DNA of 64,000 nucleotides from Sphingobacterium sp. lm-10 (GCF_023554555.1 NZ_JAMJWC010000001.1:2232001-2296000), one strand, 5' to 3'; counted from the stretch's first letter, positions 36,803 to 46,180 are shown. Notes: generated from the letters alone by a model not told the origin. Made by a program: numbers and translations.

Positions 36803-36840
36803 TGTTCGGTATCGAACGAAAATTTGTCCGGTATCGAACA
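36803..36840. promoter_or_regulatory. paired 16-bp palindromes upstream of permease P12
   Basis: TGTTCGGTATCGAACG (36803-36818) and TGTCCGGTATCGAACA (36825-36840) start 22 bp apart. They are the best-matching copies of the TGTTCG-N4-CGAACA motif, with the same GGTATC core. The nearer site is centred 64 bp from the GG at 36896. Confidence 0.87.
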
Positions 36841-36894
36841 CTATTCAACCCCATAAAATTACACAAAAAACTAATTATCAACTATTTAAATATT

Positions 36895-36910
36895 AGGTGT
36901 CAAATTTGGT
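36895..36910 (+). promoter_or_regulatory. candidate sigma-54 promoter of the P12-P14 group
   Basis: AGGTGTCAAATTTGGT keeps the essential GG of the -24 element and has TTGG at the -12 place with textbook spacing, but the rest of the -24 box is poor. It was chosen because its distance from the palindrome pair equals that at the other three promoters. A better-looking TTGGTACG at 36906 lies about 11 bp too far. Confidence 0.45.
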
Positions 36911-36985
36911 ACGACCTTATCGGCGTAGCGCTGCACGAGAAGTGTAGTTAGCAACGTCCACTTAAAAACCAGAAAATAACGACGC

Positions 36986-39382
36986 ATGACATCGCATATC
37001 AAAACAGCCTGGCGCAATATCATCAACAATAAACTCTTCAGTCTATTAAATATAGTTGGTTTGGCTACGGCTTTTGCAGTTACGATTCTACTCCTGTCCT
37101 TTGTTTGGAAAGAAACAAGCTACGATAAGTTTCACAACAATTGGCGACATATCTATCGCGTAAATACAGAATTCGATTCAGAGTACAACAATATCAAAAC
37201 GCCTCAATTACCCAACTCTGTTGCGCCCGCCATGCTGGCCGAAGTACCGGGAGTAAAAAATACCACACGCTTAGTAAAACGCGATTTCGGCACGATTGCT
37301 TCTATTCGTGTAGGCGACCAGACCTTTAGTGAGTCTGCGTTGTATTTAGCGGACTCTAGCCTATTCCAGATTTTCGACTTCCATTTCATTGAGGGCGATG
37401 CACGCCAGGTGTTTGATAATCCAAAAAATATAGTAATTTCTGCATCCACGCGTGATAAAATTTTTGGAGAACGTTTGGTAGTAGATGAACTATTGACTAT
37501 CAATAATCAAGATACCATGCGTGTGGCAGGCGTATTTCAGGATCTTCCAGAAAATAGCACCTTGAACTGCAATATGGTATACAACATTATGGATAGCTGG
37601 ATGGGCCAAAACGTGTACTGGTCTAATGCCAGCTATGACACGTACTGCTTGTTGGACCCTACTGCAGATCCAAGCCTAGTGGAGCAGCAAACCGATGCCT
37701 TACTGGATAAATACATGTCAGACAATCGTTTTCTAAAGCGGCTCTTCTTACAGCCATTGGCAAATGTGCATCTGTATTCCACTGATTTACAAGATTGGGA
37801 CTCCGTACGCTCTGGAAATCATGTTACCATAAAGCTAGCAGTACTTCTCGCTGCAATTACATTACTTATTGCCTGCATCAATTATATGAATTTGGCTACA
37901 GCGCGTTCTTCCAAAAATGCGAAAGATGTCGGTGTATCTAAAGTGTTGGGTGCTACGGGCAAACAGGTCGTTGCGAGATTCTATACTGAAGCAGCCTTGG
38001 TAACGCTATTGGCTATTGTACTGGGGTACGGAATGGCGCTATTGTTGGCTCCTTATTTCGAAAAAATTACGCAAACAAGCTGGAGTTATCAGGCATTATG
38101 GAATCCACAATTATTGGGTATTACCTTCGCACTTTGGATAGGCATCACACTATTGGCAGGTAGTTACCCTGCTTATTATATGAATAGGATTAGTCCTCTC
38201 ATCTTGATGAACAAAAGCGCCCTAAAGAATGTATTTGCTAATCGCATGCGCCGTATTTTGGTAGTGTGCCAATTCACGGCTTCTATTATTCTATTAGCTT
38301 CCATTATTATCATAGCACAGCAAATGCGCTATGTTCAACAGAAAGACCTGGGTTACAAGCCTGAAGGGATGGTTGCTGTCTCCATCAATTCTGTCTCTTC
38401 CAAAGCACAATTCCAATCTTTAAGCGACGGGCTTCGTAGTCTGGCTTCTACGACTGATTTGGTAGCGGCACAAAGCTTGATGGGTATGCGCGAGAGTGGA
38501 AAAAATGTCTCCAAAAGAGTTACCGATAAAAACGGCTTGGATGTATTGACAAATAGTGTCAATGGACCGATAGCAGGAACCTTCCAATTAGCCCTTTTAG
38601 CAGGAAAAGATTTGCCAGCAAATTTATCGCCGACTGATACCAACTGCTATGTAATAATTAATGAGACCGTATCAAAATATTTAGGCTACGCCAATCCCGA
38701 AGATGCGATCGGCCAGCCAATCATTACAGAAATGCGGCCTAATAGTTCCATCATATCTGGTGTATCGACAGACTTCAACTATACTTCGCTAAAAGAATCA
38801 GTTGGTGGCTACCTTTATTATCGTATGAATCGGCCATCAGAGTCCCAACAATATCTATTCGTTCGTTTTCAGGCAGCACAGGTCAGTACTTTTTTGGATC
38901 AGGTGCAAGAGGTGTTCAAGCAGCATGTACCAGATGGCGCATTTGTGTATGAATTTACAGATGAACATGTAGCTCGCATGTATAAAGATGAAACACGCAC
39001 GGCCAATATCACAGGGCTGTTCTCCGGACTAGCTATTTTGATCTCCTGCCTAGGCTTATTTGGCCTGGCCAGTTCTACCGCCGAGCAGCGTATCAAGGAA
39101 ATTGGAATCCGTAAGGTATTGGGTTCCAGCGTAAGTAGCGTCGTACTCTTACTCTCAAAAGATTTCATTAAATTGGTGTGTTTATCAATTGTCATCGCCA
39201 CACCAATATCCTGGTGGGCGATGCACAATTGGTTATCCGATTTTTCGTACCGTATCCAATTAGAATGGTGGGTATTCGGCGTAGCAGGACTCGCTGCTTT
39301 GCTAATAGCATTATTAACCATCAGTGGGCAGGCACTTCGTGCAGCCCTCACGAATCCAATCCAAAGCTTACGTAATGAGTAG
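36986..39382 (+). CDS. FtsX/MacB-type ABC permease P12 (heads the second permease group)
   Basis: 798 residues. N-terminus TSHIKTAWRNIINNKLFSLLN, TM1 about 20-42. The first coupling motif is unusual, NAKDVGVSKVLGA (near 309; Ser for Arg); the second is standard, RIKEIGIRKVLGS (near 702). First periplasmic domain: RVAGVFQDLPENSTLNCN, with a Cys. Second: CYVIINETVSKYLG and VSTDFNYTSLKESVG. C-terminus TNPIQSLRNE differs from the first array's NPVxSLRDE. It carries its own palindrome pair, so it is a separately started unit of the same regulon. Confidence 0.92.
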   Translation: MTSHIKTAWRNIINNKLFSLLNIVGLATAFAVTILLLSFVWKETSYDKFHNNWRHIYRVNTEFDSEYNNIKTPQLPNSVAPAMLAEVPGVKNTTRLVKRDFGTIASIRVGDQTFSESALYLADSSLFQIFDFHFIEGDARQVFDNPKNIVISASTRDKIFGERLVVDELLTINNQDTMRVAGVFQDLPENSTLNCNMVYNIMDSWMGQNVYWSNASYDTYCLLDPTADPSLVEQQTDALLDKYMSDNRFLKRLFLQPLANVHLYSTDLQDWDSVRSGNHVTIKLAVLLAAITLLIACINYMNLATARSSKNAKDVGVSKVLGATGKQVVARFYTEAALVTLLAIVLGYGMALLLAPYFEKITQTSWSYQALWNPQLLGITFALWIGITLLAGSYPAYYMNRISPLILMNKSALKNVFANRMRRILVVCQFTASIILLASIIIIAQQMRYVQQKDLGYKPEGMVAVSINSVSSKAQFQSLSDGLRSLASTTDLVAAQSLMGMRESGKNVSKRVTDKNGLDVLTNSVNGPIAGTFQLALLAGKDLPANLSPTDTNCYVIINETVSKYLGYANPEDAIGQPIITEMRPNSSIISGVSTDFNYTSLKESVGGYLYYRMNRPSESQQYLFVRFQAAQVSTFLDQVQEVFKQHVPDGAFVYEFTDEHVARMYKDETRTANITGLFSGLAILISCLGLFGLASSTAEQRIKEIGIRKVLGSSVSSVVLLLSKDFIKLVCLSIVIATPISWWAMHNWLSDFSYRIQLEWWVFGVAGLAALLIALLTISGQALRAALTNPIQSLRNE

Positions 39383-39393
39383 GCACATCAAGT

Positions 39394-39443
39394 AAAATAT
39401 TCACGTTCTGCAAGCACAAACACCGATGAATATTCTATATGGC
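39394..39443 (-). repeat. 50-bp palindromic intergenic repeat, copy 2 (inverted)
   Basis: Reverse complement matches 6697-6746 at 42 of 50 positions. Arms AATATTCA / TGAATATT. It begins 12 nt after the P12 stop. As with copy 1, it follows the first permease of an operon and precedes a non-permease gene. Confidence 0.75.
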
Positions 39444-39521
39444 CTCTGAAAGACAAATAAAACACATATAACTTATCAGTATAAATAACAACTATTTTAT
39501 TCAAACAAACACCACCAAATT

Positions 39522-40493
39522 ATGCGTTACCTTATCTTAACCACGCTTTTCTTTGTTAGTCTTTTCGGATTACAAGCACAACAAAAAAACCTGTCTTACA
39601 CGCAGAAGAAATTTTCTGCATCAAGCATTAAATCACTTGACGCCAGCACGGTTGGCGGCTCCATCCGTGTAGAAGGCACCAGTGGAGAAGCTTCTGTAGA
39701 TGTTATCTTGAATCCCAACGGCAATAAGCTGCTTTCTGGAAACGGAGATCTAAAATCTTTATTTGAAAAAGAATACGACCTGGAGTTGGGCATGAAAGGC
39801 GGCACATTAGTCGCGAAGGTGAAACGCAAATCTGGCCGTAGTGGCAACAACCCGCTATCAGTATCGTACATAATCCATGTACCTACCAAAGTGACTTCAC
39901 AGGTAAAAACCGCTGGCGGTAGCATTAGCATGAGCAACCTAACCGGTGACCAGAATTTCGCTACTTCCGGAGGTAGCTTAACGTTGACCAGTCTGAATGG
40001 TAACATAAACGGCAGAACATCTGGTGGAAGCATTACTGCAAAATCTTCAAAAGGCACTATTCAAATTTCTACTTCAGGAGGATCGATCACGATGGAGCAA
40101 TTGAACGGTACTATCGTAGCAAAAACCTCTGGCGGATCAATTACCGGAAAGCAAGTCGTAGGAAAGCTAGACGCTTCTACTTCCGGAGGATCCATCAAAT
40201 TAGAAAATTCAGAAGGAGATATTCAGGCGGCTACATCGGGTGGCAGCGTTACCGCATCACTTACTAAAATAACGAATCCGGTGAGATTAAGCACGAGCGC
40301 AGGAAGCATTAACCTGAGTTTGCCAAAAGGCGGCTATGACTTGGACTTGAGCGGCAACAAAGTGAATATCGACAACTTGCAAAACTTTTCAGGAAGTACT
40401 AAAAGAGATAAAGTAAAAGGCAGTGTAAATGGAGGTGGACACAGTGTGACGGCGACTACTTCTGCCGGATCAGTGAACCTAAACTGGCTATAA
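39522..40493 (+). CDS. DUF4097-type secreted beta-solenoid protein
   Basis: 323 residues. Signal peptide (YLILTTLFFVSLFGLQAQQ) and about 55 residues of lead-in precede a right-handed beta-solenoid built of ~19-22-residue repeats with TSGGSIT/TAGGSIS turns. At least eight copies are visible between about 45 and 260 (TVGGSIRV, TAGGSISM, TSGGSLTL, TSGGSITA, TSGGSITM, TSGGSITG, TSGGSIKL, TSGGSVTA, TSAGSINL). It is exported to the periplasm or surface; such proteins are annotated as DUF4097 or adhesin-like without proven role. It lies only 14 nt before P13, so it is co-transcribed with the permeases and may be a partner or cargo. Confidence 0.88.
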   Translation: MRYLILTTLFFVSLFGLQAQQKNLSYTQKKFSASSIKSLDASTVGGSIRVEGTSGEASVDVILNPNGNKLLSGNGDLKSLFEKEYDLELGMKGGTLVAKVKRKSGRSGNNPLSVSYIIHVPTKVTSQVKTAGGSISMSNLTGDQNFATSGGSLTLTSLNGNINGRTSGGSITAKSSKGTIQISTSGGSITMEQLNGTIVAKTSGGSITGKQVVGKLDASTSGGSIKLENSEGDIQAATSGGSVTASLTKITNPVRLSTSAGSINLSLPKGGYDLDLSGNKVNIDNLQNFSGSTKRDKVKGSVNGGGHSVTATTSAGSVNLNWL

Positions 40494-40507
40494 AAACCCG
40501 TATCAAC

Positions 40508-42919
40508 ATGCAAAATTACCTCAAAACAGCCTGGCGAAACATTCGGCGCCAAAAAAGCTTTGCTGCGATCCATGTACTTGGCATGGGAGTAGCTATTGGA
40601 GTGGCTACCCTATTGTTTTTAACGGCTATGTTTGAGTTGTCTTTCGACGATCAGCATCAAGATCGTGATCGCATCGGTATGCTTTACTTCCAGTCAAATC
40701 CTGTAGAGGGTTTGACCCACGCTGATCCCATGCCTACGCCATTGGCTCCAACATTAAAGGCGGAGATCACAGGTTTGGAAGGCGTATCCCGCTGTTACAA
40801 TGGTGGGCTTCTCTTTCGGAATGGAGATAAGCAACTAAGCTCTGATAGCAAATTTGTTGACCCCGACTTTCTAACCATCTTCGACTTCGCCTTGGAGTCA
40901 GGCTCAGACAATGCACTGAAGGATTTGGATAACATCGTAATCACTGATAAGCTGGCCAACTCGTTATTCGGCAAAAGTAATGTGGTAGGGCAATCCGTTG
41001 AGGTATACCTCAACGGCGCCTGGACCACCAAGATCATATCTGCCTTACTAGCGGACATCCCAAAGAATTCTAGCCTACAATTTTCTTCTTTAATCCGTTT
41101 TGAACACAAGCCAAACTACATAAATAACATAGAACATTGGAATCATAATGATCACAAAGTGTTTGTGAAGACGGGTTTGCCAATAAAAGAAACCGCTGTA
41201 TTTGGTAGCCAAGCCAGACCATTTATCGACAGCCATTTTAAAACACAAACAGATGAATTGAAAAGAGACGGTGCCACCGCGGATGTAAACGGAGATTATA
41301 TCACGTTGCAAGCCCTTCCTTTTAGTGATTATCACTTGAATGATCTTGGTTTAGGGGACGCTGGATCGACCACTTTCCCTTGGATGTTGATCGGAATTGC
41401 CGGATTGATGGTTTTCATCGCCTGTTCCAATTTTATCAACTTATCTTTAGCCAATTCCATCACTCGTAAACGCGAAGTAGGCACTAGAAAAACGCTCGGT
41501 AGTACTAATGGACAGTTAATTACGCAATTTTGGGTGGAATCTCTTTTGATAACTGCTGCTGCGCTACTCTTTGGGTTGCTACTGGCCTGGGTAATACTAC
41601 CCCAATACAATGCGAACATGGGATACAGCCTGAAGATGGCAGAATTGTTTAATTCCGTCAACCTCACTTTATTTACGTTGACCTTTCTATTGATTGCATT
41701 GATTGCCGGAGGCTATCCAGCCTGGAAAAATGCACAATCTAATGTGATCGAGGCTTTGAAAGGAACCTCATCGGGCAGCACCAAGCATGGCCTGCGAAAC
41801 ACCCTAACCGTAGTACAATTTGCCATTGCCACGTTTATGATCATTGGTACGATTGTAATCAGCACACAGTTGAGCTACCTATCCAATCGTTCGCTTGGAT
41901 ACAATAAAACAGAAGTGATCAGCATACCTATAGGTAGTGGCATCGACCATCAACAAGCGCTGGAAAGGATGCGAGCCGACTTAGCAAAAGTTCCTTTTGT
42001 AACTCATGTCACAGGTACAGATATCAACATGGGGCGTGGCCGAGATGGTAGTACTTCCAATTCAAAGATTGGGTTCGACCACGAAGGCCGCGGAGTTACT
42101 ACGCATTTTCTGCGGGTCGATTACGACTATTTGGATGCGCTAGATATCGATTTATTGGCTGGACGAGATTTTTCACGCACGTTTGGAACGGATACGAGTG
42201 CTATCATTATCAATGAACAAATGGCGGCATCACTAGGTGGAATAAATGATATTATTGGGAAAAAGATCGACATTGACGGCACACCAACCATAATCGGTGT
42301 AGTCAAAGATTTTAACTTTAAAGACCTCAGACAACGTATCGAGCCATTAACTATGTCCATAAATCCAAGTACTGGTTTTGATATAGAATACATCTTCGTG
42401 CGCGTGCAAACCGACAATTTGGCGGTGGCTTTGCGTGAGGTAGAACAAGTTTGGAAAAACATCAATCCGAAGGCGTCCAGTGAAGCTTCCTATCTGGATG
42501 AAAACACTGAAAATTTATACAAAAGAGATCGTCGCTTTGCTCATATTATCGTAGGCGGAGCAGTCATTGCCATCGTAATATCGTGCATGGGATTATTTGC
42601 GATCGCACTTTTAAGTATCAATCAACGGGTGAAAGAGATCGGTATCCGGAAGGTATTGGGTTCTAGTGTATCTGGCATTGTGCTATTGTTATCAAAAGAT
42701 TTTGTCCTATTGGTATTAGTGGCCTTACTAATCGCATCTCCACTGGCTTGGTGGGGTATGCATCGCTGGTTGGATGGATTTGCCTACCGAATAGATATTT
42801 CCTGGTGGATCTTTGCGCTTGCAGGCATTATTTCTTTGGTTATTGCACTCGTAACGGTTAGTGGACAAGCCATTCGCGCGGGTCTGCAAAATCCAGTGAA
42901 GAGTTTGAGAGATGAGTAA
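40508..42919 (+). CDS. FtsX/MacB-type ABC permease P13
   Basis: 803 residues. N-terminus QNYLKTAWRNIRRQKSFAAIHVLG. The first coupling motif is diverged, RKREVGTRKTLGS (near 320); the second is standard, RVKEIGIRKVLGS (near 707). First periplasmic domain has KIISALLADIPKNSSLQFS. Second: AIIINEQMAASLGG and VVKDFNFKDLRQRIEP. C-terminus QNPVKSLRDE. It starts 14 nt after the DUF4097 gene; a 120-nt gap with a GC-rich hairpin separates it from P14. Confidence 0.92.
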   Translation: MQNYLKTAWRNIRRQKSFAAIHVLGMGVAIGVATLLFLTAMFELSFDDQHQDRDRIGMLYFQSNPVEGLTHADPMPTPLAPTLKAEITGLEGVSRCYNGGLLFRNGDKQLSSDSKFVDPDFLTIFDFALESGSDNALKDLDNIVITDKLANSLFGKSNVVGQSVEVYLNGAWTTKIISALLADIPKNSSLQFSSLIRFEHKPNYINNIEHWNHNDHKVFVKTGLPIKETAVFGSQARPFIDSHFKTQTDELKRDGATADVNGDYITLQALPFSDYHLNDLGLGDAGSTTFPWMLIGIAGLMVFIACSNFINLSLANSITRKREVGTRKTLGSTNGQLITQFWVESLLITAAALLFGLLLAWVILPQYNANMGYSLKMAELFNSVNLTLFTLTFLLIALIAGGYPAWKNAQSNVIEALKGTSSGSTKHGLRNTLTVVQFAIATFMIIGTIVISTQLSYLSNRSLGYNKTEVISIPIGSGIDHQQALERMRADLAKVPFVTHVTGTDINMGRGRDGSTSNSKIGFDHEGRGVTTHFLRVDYDYLDALDIDLLAGRDFSRTFGTDTSAIIINEQMAASLGGINDIIGKKIDIDGTPTIIGVVKDFNFKDLRQRIEPLTMSINPSTGFDIEYIFVRVQTDNLAVALREVEQVWKNINPKASSEASYLDENTENLYKRDRRFAHIIVGGAVIAIVISCMGLFAIALLSINQRVKEIGIRKVLGSSVSGIVLLLSKDFVLLVLVALLIASPLAWWGMHRWLDGFAYRIDISWWIFALAGIISLVIALVTVSGQAIRAGLQNPVKSLRDE

Positions 42920-42948
42920 AGAAGTGAGAAATAGGAAGCAAGAAATCA

Positions 42949-42973
42949 TCCGCAGGTATGCTTATCCTGCGGA
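42949..42973. terminator. GC-rich hairpin in the P13-P14 gap
   Basis: TCCGCAGG (42949-42956) / CCTGCGGA (42966-42973) with a 9-nt loop. No T tract follows, so it may act as an mRNA-stability or attenuation hairpin rather than a terminator. AT-rich CTAAATA-like words fill the rest of the gap. Confidence 0.45.
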
Positions 42974-43039
42974 ATCGCAACACACACCTCATGCATAAAT
43001 ACTAGCTACTAAATAGTCAAATCGAAATACGTACTACCT

Positions 43040-45418
43040 ATGTGGAATAACTACCTCAAAATCATGTATCGGAACCTTTGGCGGTACAAAGCTTATTCTT
43101 TGCTCAACATTCTGGGGCTTTCGATCGGGTTAGCTTCCACTTTTATGATTCTATTGTGGGTAAACCACGAGCGCAGTTACGACCAATTCCACGAAAGCGC
43201 CGTACAAACCTACCGATTGACCAGTGGTGTGTCAAAGGATTTTGTGGCCGCAACTACTCCTCCACCATTAGGTGAGGACTTGGCGACTAAAATTCCTGGC
43301 ATAAAAGATTACCTACGCCTCACGCATAGAGTAAGTCATTTATTCGAAAACGAAGGAAAAAAGTTTGAAGAGAAAGAAGGTTTTTATGCCGATTCCAACT
43401 TTCTCTCGTTCTTCTCATTTACCGTGCTGAAGGGCGATCCCGCTACCGCATTGCAAAATCCGGACGCCATCCTGCTCACGGAAAAGATGGCCACCAAATA
43501 CTTCGGGAGTACAGATGTAGTGGGTAAAACATTGACCCGGGATAATAAAACAACTTTTAAAGTATCGGCAGTATTAGCCGACCTTCCAAGTAACTCTCAC
43601 TTACAATTTGACTACATTCTACCGATTTCGGCTTTGAACGAGGGTGACTGGAAATTTCCGAGTCAAAATTGGAGTAATTTCATTTACTACACCTATTTGC
43701 AACTGGATGAACATCTTACGCCTTCGGAAGATGCTCTATCCAGTTTAACGGCAGACATTACCCGTCAATACAGAACGCATGTGGATGGCGCCATATCAAA
43801 AACTATTTTCACACTCCAACCATTGTCAGCTATTCATTTGCATTCTCAAAACTTTCAGGTAGATGTAGCCGTACATGGACATTATCAGTATGTCAGCACG
43901 CTATCCTTGGTGGGTCTGTTTATTCTGATTGTGGCCTGCATCAATTTCATGAACCTATCTACCGCACGTTCCGCGAGGCGTGCCAGAGAGGTAGGTCTTC
44001 GGAAAATAGTAGGCGCAGAGCGGCGGCAATTGATCACACAATTTTTAGGAGAATCCTTATTTATCACTACCCTTTCCGTGATCATCGCCCTGGCACTAGT
44101 CATGTTATTATTGCCGGTATTCGAGGTCTTGGTAGGCAAAGATTTATCGATCTCGCTATTCAGTTCAGAAATAGCGTGGTACTTACTAGCTATTGTTATT
44201 TTTACCGGTCTATTTGCGGGCAGCTATCCGGCAATCTACCTATCTGGCTTTCAACCACTCAACATTTTAAAAGGAATTCTAACGGCTCAACAGAGCGGTC
44301 ATCGCCTTTTTAGAAATGGTTTGGTCGTATTACAGTTTGTGGTGTCTATCTTTTTACTCGTGGGCACTCTCGTTATTTACAAACAGTTGGAGTTCATTAA
44401 AAACCGAGACAACGGTTTTGATCAATCCAATCTTCTGTACGTCAGCATGAGTGGCGAGATTTGGAGAAAACAAGAAACTTGGAAGAATGCTTTAGCAGCA
44501 AATCCTTTAACCAGTAATTTCACGATCACCGATGCACTGCCCTCGAACTTGGTCAGTGGAACAATAGATTACTGGTGGGAAGGCAAAGATCCCAATTCTG
44601 AATTAATAGTGCCAATGATGGATGTCGACGGAGATTTTATTACCGTTTTTGGAATGGAACTGTTGGCAGGACGTACTTTCTCTAAGCTTTTTACGGATTC
44701 TAGCAGCTATATGATCAATGAAAGCATGGCTGTAGTAATGGGATTAACGCCCGAGGAAGCTATCGGAAGGCCTTTTACAGTGTGGAGCAAAAAAGGAAAT
44801 ATTGTAGGTGTCGTGAAGGACTTCAACTTCAAACCGGTTAGTCAATCGGTTGGGCCACTGATGTTGCAATACAACGAGTGGGGTGGGATGGCGGTAATAC
44901 GTACACAGCCCGGGAAGCTAGAAGCCACTTTGGCTGCTGTCAAAGCACTGAATACCGAATTAAATCCAGACTACCCTTTTAATTATGGCTTTTTCGATGA
45001 AGAACTGTCTCGGCTGTACGAGAGCGAACAACGTCTAAGTAAGTTATTTGCGGTATTTGCAGCACTTGGTATATTCATTTCTTGTTTAGGTTTGTACGGT
45101 TTGTCGGCATTCATGGCCGAACAACGTTTTAAAGAAATTGGTATCCGGAAAGTGTTAGGTTCGTCTATTGTAGGTATCATTACACTTTTAAGCACAAACT
45201 TCATTGGACTCTTGGCGTTAGCCATCCTTATTGCGATTCCAATCGCTTGGTATGGCGCTGTGCAATGGCTGAATGGCTTTGCTTATCGAATTGATATGAG
45301 TATTTGGATTGCGGCCTTGGCATCTGCCATCGCTCTGACCATTGCATTATTAACGATAGGATACGAATCGGTAAAAGCGGCTTTGATGAATCCAACGCGT
45401 AGTCTTCGTGATGATTAA
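43040..45418 (+). CDS. FtsX/MacB-type ABC permease P14
   Basis: 792 residues. Coupling motifs RAREVGLRKIVGA (near 313) and RFKEIGIRKVLGS (near 696). First periplasmic domain: FKVSAVLADLPSNSHLQFD. Second: SYMINESMAVVMG and VVKDFNFKPVSQSVGP; the segment NPDYPFNYGFFDEELSRLYESE links it loosely to the P1/P6/P11 subfamily. C-terminus MNPTRSLRDD is the most diverged of the set. It is last of the second group; palindromic repeats begin three bases after its stop and could end transcription. Confidence 0.92.
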   Translation: MWNNYLKIMYRNLWRYKAYSLLNILGLSIGLASTFMILLWVNHERSYDQFHESAVQTYRLTSGVSKDFVAATTPPPLGEDLATKIPGIKDYLRLTHRVSHLFENEGKKFEEKEGFYADSNFLSFFSFTVLKGDPATALQNPDAILLTEKMATKYFGSTDVVGKTLTRDNKTTFKVSAVLADLPSNSHLQFDYILPISALNEGDWKFPSQNWSNFIYYTYLQLDEHLTPSEDALSSLTADITRQYRTHVDGAISKTIFTLQPLSAIHLHSQNFQVDVAVHGHYQYVSTLSLVGLFILIVACINFMNLSTARSARRAREVGLRKIVGAERRQLITQFLGESLFITTLSVIIALALVMLLLPVFEVLVGKDLSISLFSSEIAWYLLAIVIFTGLFAGSYPAIYLSGFQPLNILKGILTAQQSGHRLFRNGLVVLQFVVSIFLLVGTLVIYKQLEFIKNRDNGFDQSNLLYVSMSGEIWRKQETWKNALAANPLTSNFTITDALPSNLVSGTIDYWWEGKDPNSELIVPMMDVDGDFITVFGMELLAGRTFSKLFTDSSSYMINESMAVVMGLTPEEAIGRPFTVWSKKGNIVGVVKDFNFKPVSQSVGPLMLQYNEWGGMAVIRTQPGKLEATLAAVKALNTELNPDYPFNYGFFDEELSRLYESEQRLSKLFAVFAALGIFISCLGLYGLSAFMAEQRFKEIGIRKVLGSSIVGIITLLSTNFIGLLALAILIAIPIAWYGAVQWLNGFAYRIDMSIWIAALASAIALTIALLTIGYESVKAALMNPTRSLRDD

Positions 45419-45420
45419 AA

Positions 45421-46180
45421 GATTGCCGCACCTTCGTCCCTCCGGTTCGCAATGACGAAGTCTGGAGGTTTAGTACTCACCGTCATTGCGAGGAGGTACG
45501 ACGTGGCAATCTTTACAACCTGATGGATCGCCCGACCTACGTCATTGGTGATGGATTGTCACACCTTCGTACCCCAGGGTCGCAAGGATGAAGCCTGGAG
45601 GTTTAATACTCATCGTCATTGCGAGGAGGTACGACGCGGCAATCTTTACAACCTGATAGATTAATGCACTTACTATCTTTGATGATGGATTGCCGCACCT
45701 TCGAAGAGAACTGATCTGAAAAAAGAATAGAAATTAATATCTTTAATCATGGAACGAGGCGGCTGCGTTTACATCATAACTAATTATACCCACACGACAT
45801 TATACACAGGGGTGACTTCCGATTTGCAAGGCAGAATATATGCGCACATCCACGGCTTATTTCCTAATTCATTTTCTAAAAAGTATAAGCTCTATAAACT
45901 GGTATATTACAACTTCTTCTCCACTATTGAAGATGCGATTGCAGAGGAAAAAAGAATTAAAGCAGGTAGTAGAGCAAAAAAAGAATCGTTAATAAATGAG
46001 GTTAATCCAAATTGGTCCGACTTATATGAGACGGAAGTAAAACACTGGTAAGGATAAGTTAGAATATGCCCGTCATTGCGAGGAGGTACGACGTGGCAAT
46101 CCTTACAACCTGATGGATCATGCACTTACTATCTTCGGTGATGGATTGCCGCACCTTCGTCTCTCAGGTTCGCAATGACG
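45421..46180. repeat. tandem ~133-bp palindromic repeat array, interrupted by a GIY-YIG gene
   Basis: Each unit has arm a (GATTGCC...CAATGACG, ~37 bp), a ~24-bp spacer (TCTGGAGGTTTAGTACT), arm b (CGTCATTGCG...GGCAATC, 31 bp) and a ~42-bp linker (TTACAACCTGAT...). Arms a are at 45421, 45554, 45688 (only the first 15 bp) and 46144; arms b at 45481, 45614 and 46071. Unit starts are 133 and 134 bp apart. In the third unit the normal spacer is replaced by about 370 bp that hold the GIY-YIG gene. Arms a and b are inverted relative to each other and can fold into long hairpins. This accounts for the gene-poor gap 45419-45748; in 46052-46390 it covers up to 46180, and the rest shows nothing clear. 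Confidence 0.85.
45749..46051 (+). CDS. small GIY-YIG nuclease-domain protein
   Basis: 100 residues, the usual size of stand-alone GIY-YIG proteins (UPF0213-like). The catalytic motif appears as VYIITN...LYTGVTSDLQGRIYAH: YIITN stands in the GIY place, YTGVT in the YIG place, with the conserved Arg in LQGRIYAH. The metal-binding Glu is probably in EDAIAEEKRIKAGSRAKKESLI. These domains cut DNA or remain of unknown role when small. It lies inside one unit of a palindromic repeat array, which suggests an element that moves or multiplies the repeats. It is lower in GC than its flanks and unrelated to neighbouring permeases. Confidence 0.85.
   Translation: MERGGCVYIITNYTHTTLYTGVTSDLQGRIYAHIHGLFPNSFSKKYKLYKLVYYNFFSTIEDAIAEEKRIKAGSRAKKESLINEVNPNWSDLYETEVKHW

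Noticed and set aside
36906..36921. TTGGTACG as -24 box of the P12 promoter
   Set aside because: A better -24 match, but about 11 bp further from the palindromes than in the other three promoters and with no G at the -12 place; AGGTGT at 36895 keeps the spacing.
38899..39351. 150-codon minus-strand frame within P12
   Set aside because: Shadow of the FtsX block; similar antisense frames occur in other permeases at the same place, as expected from shared codon patterns.
39596..40057. 153-codon minus-strand frame within the DUF4097 gene
   Set aside because: Its Pro/Leu repeats are the antisense reading of TSGGSIT repeats.
4271..45418. Insertion sequences or a composite transposon behind the repeated permeases
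   Set aside because: No transposase, terminal inverted repeats or target duplications found around or between the permeases.
45421..46180. Possible CRISPR array
   Set aside because: Units are 133 bp, spacers between arms are themselves repeated, arms are inverted, and there are no cas genes.
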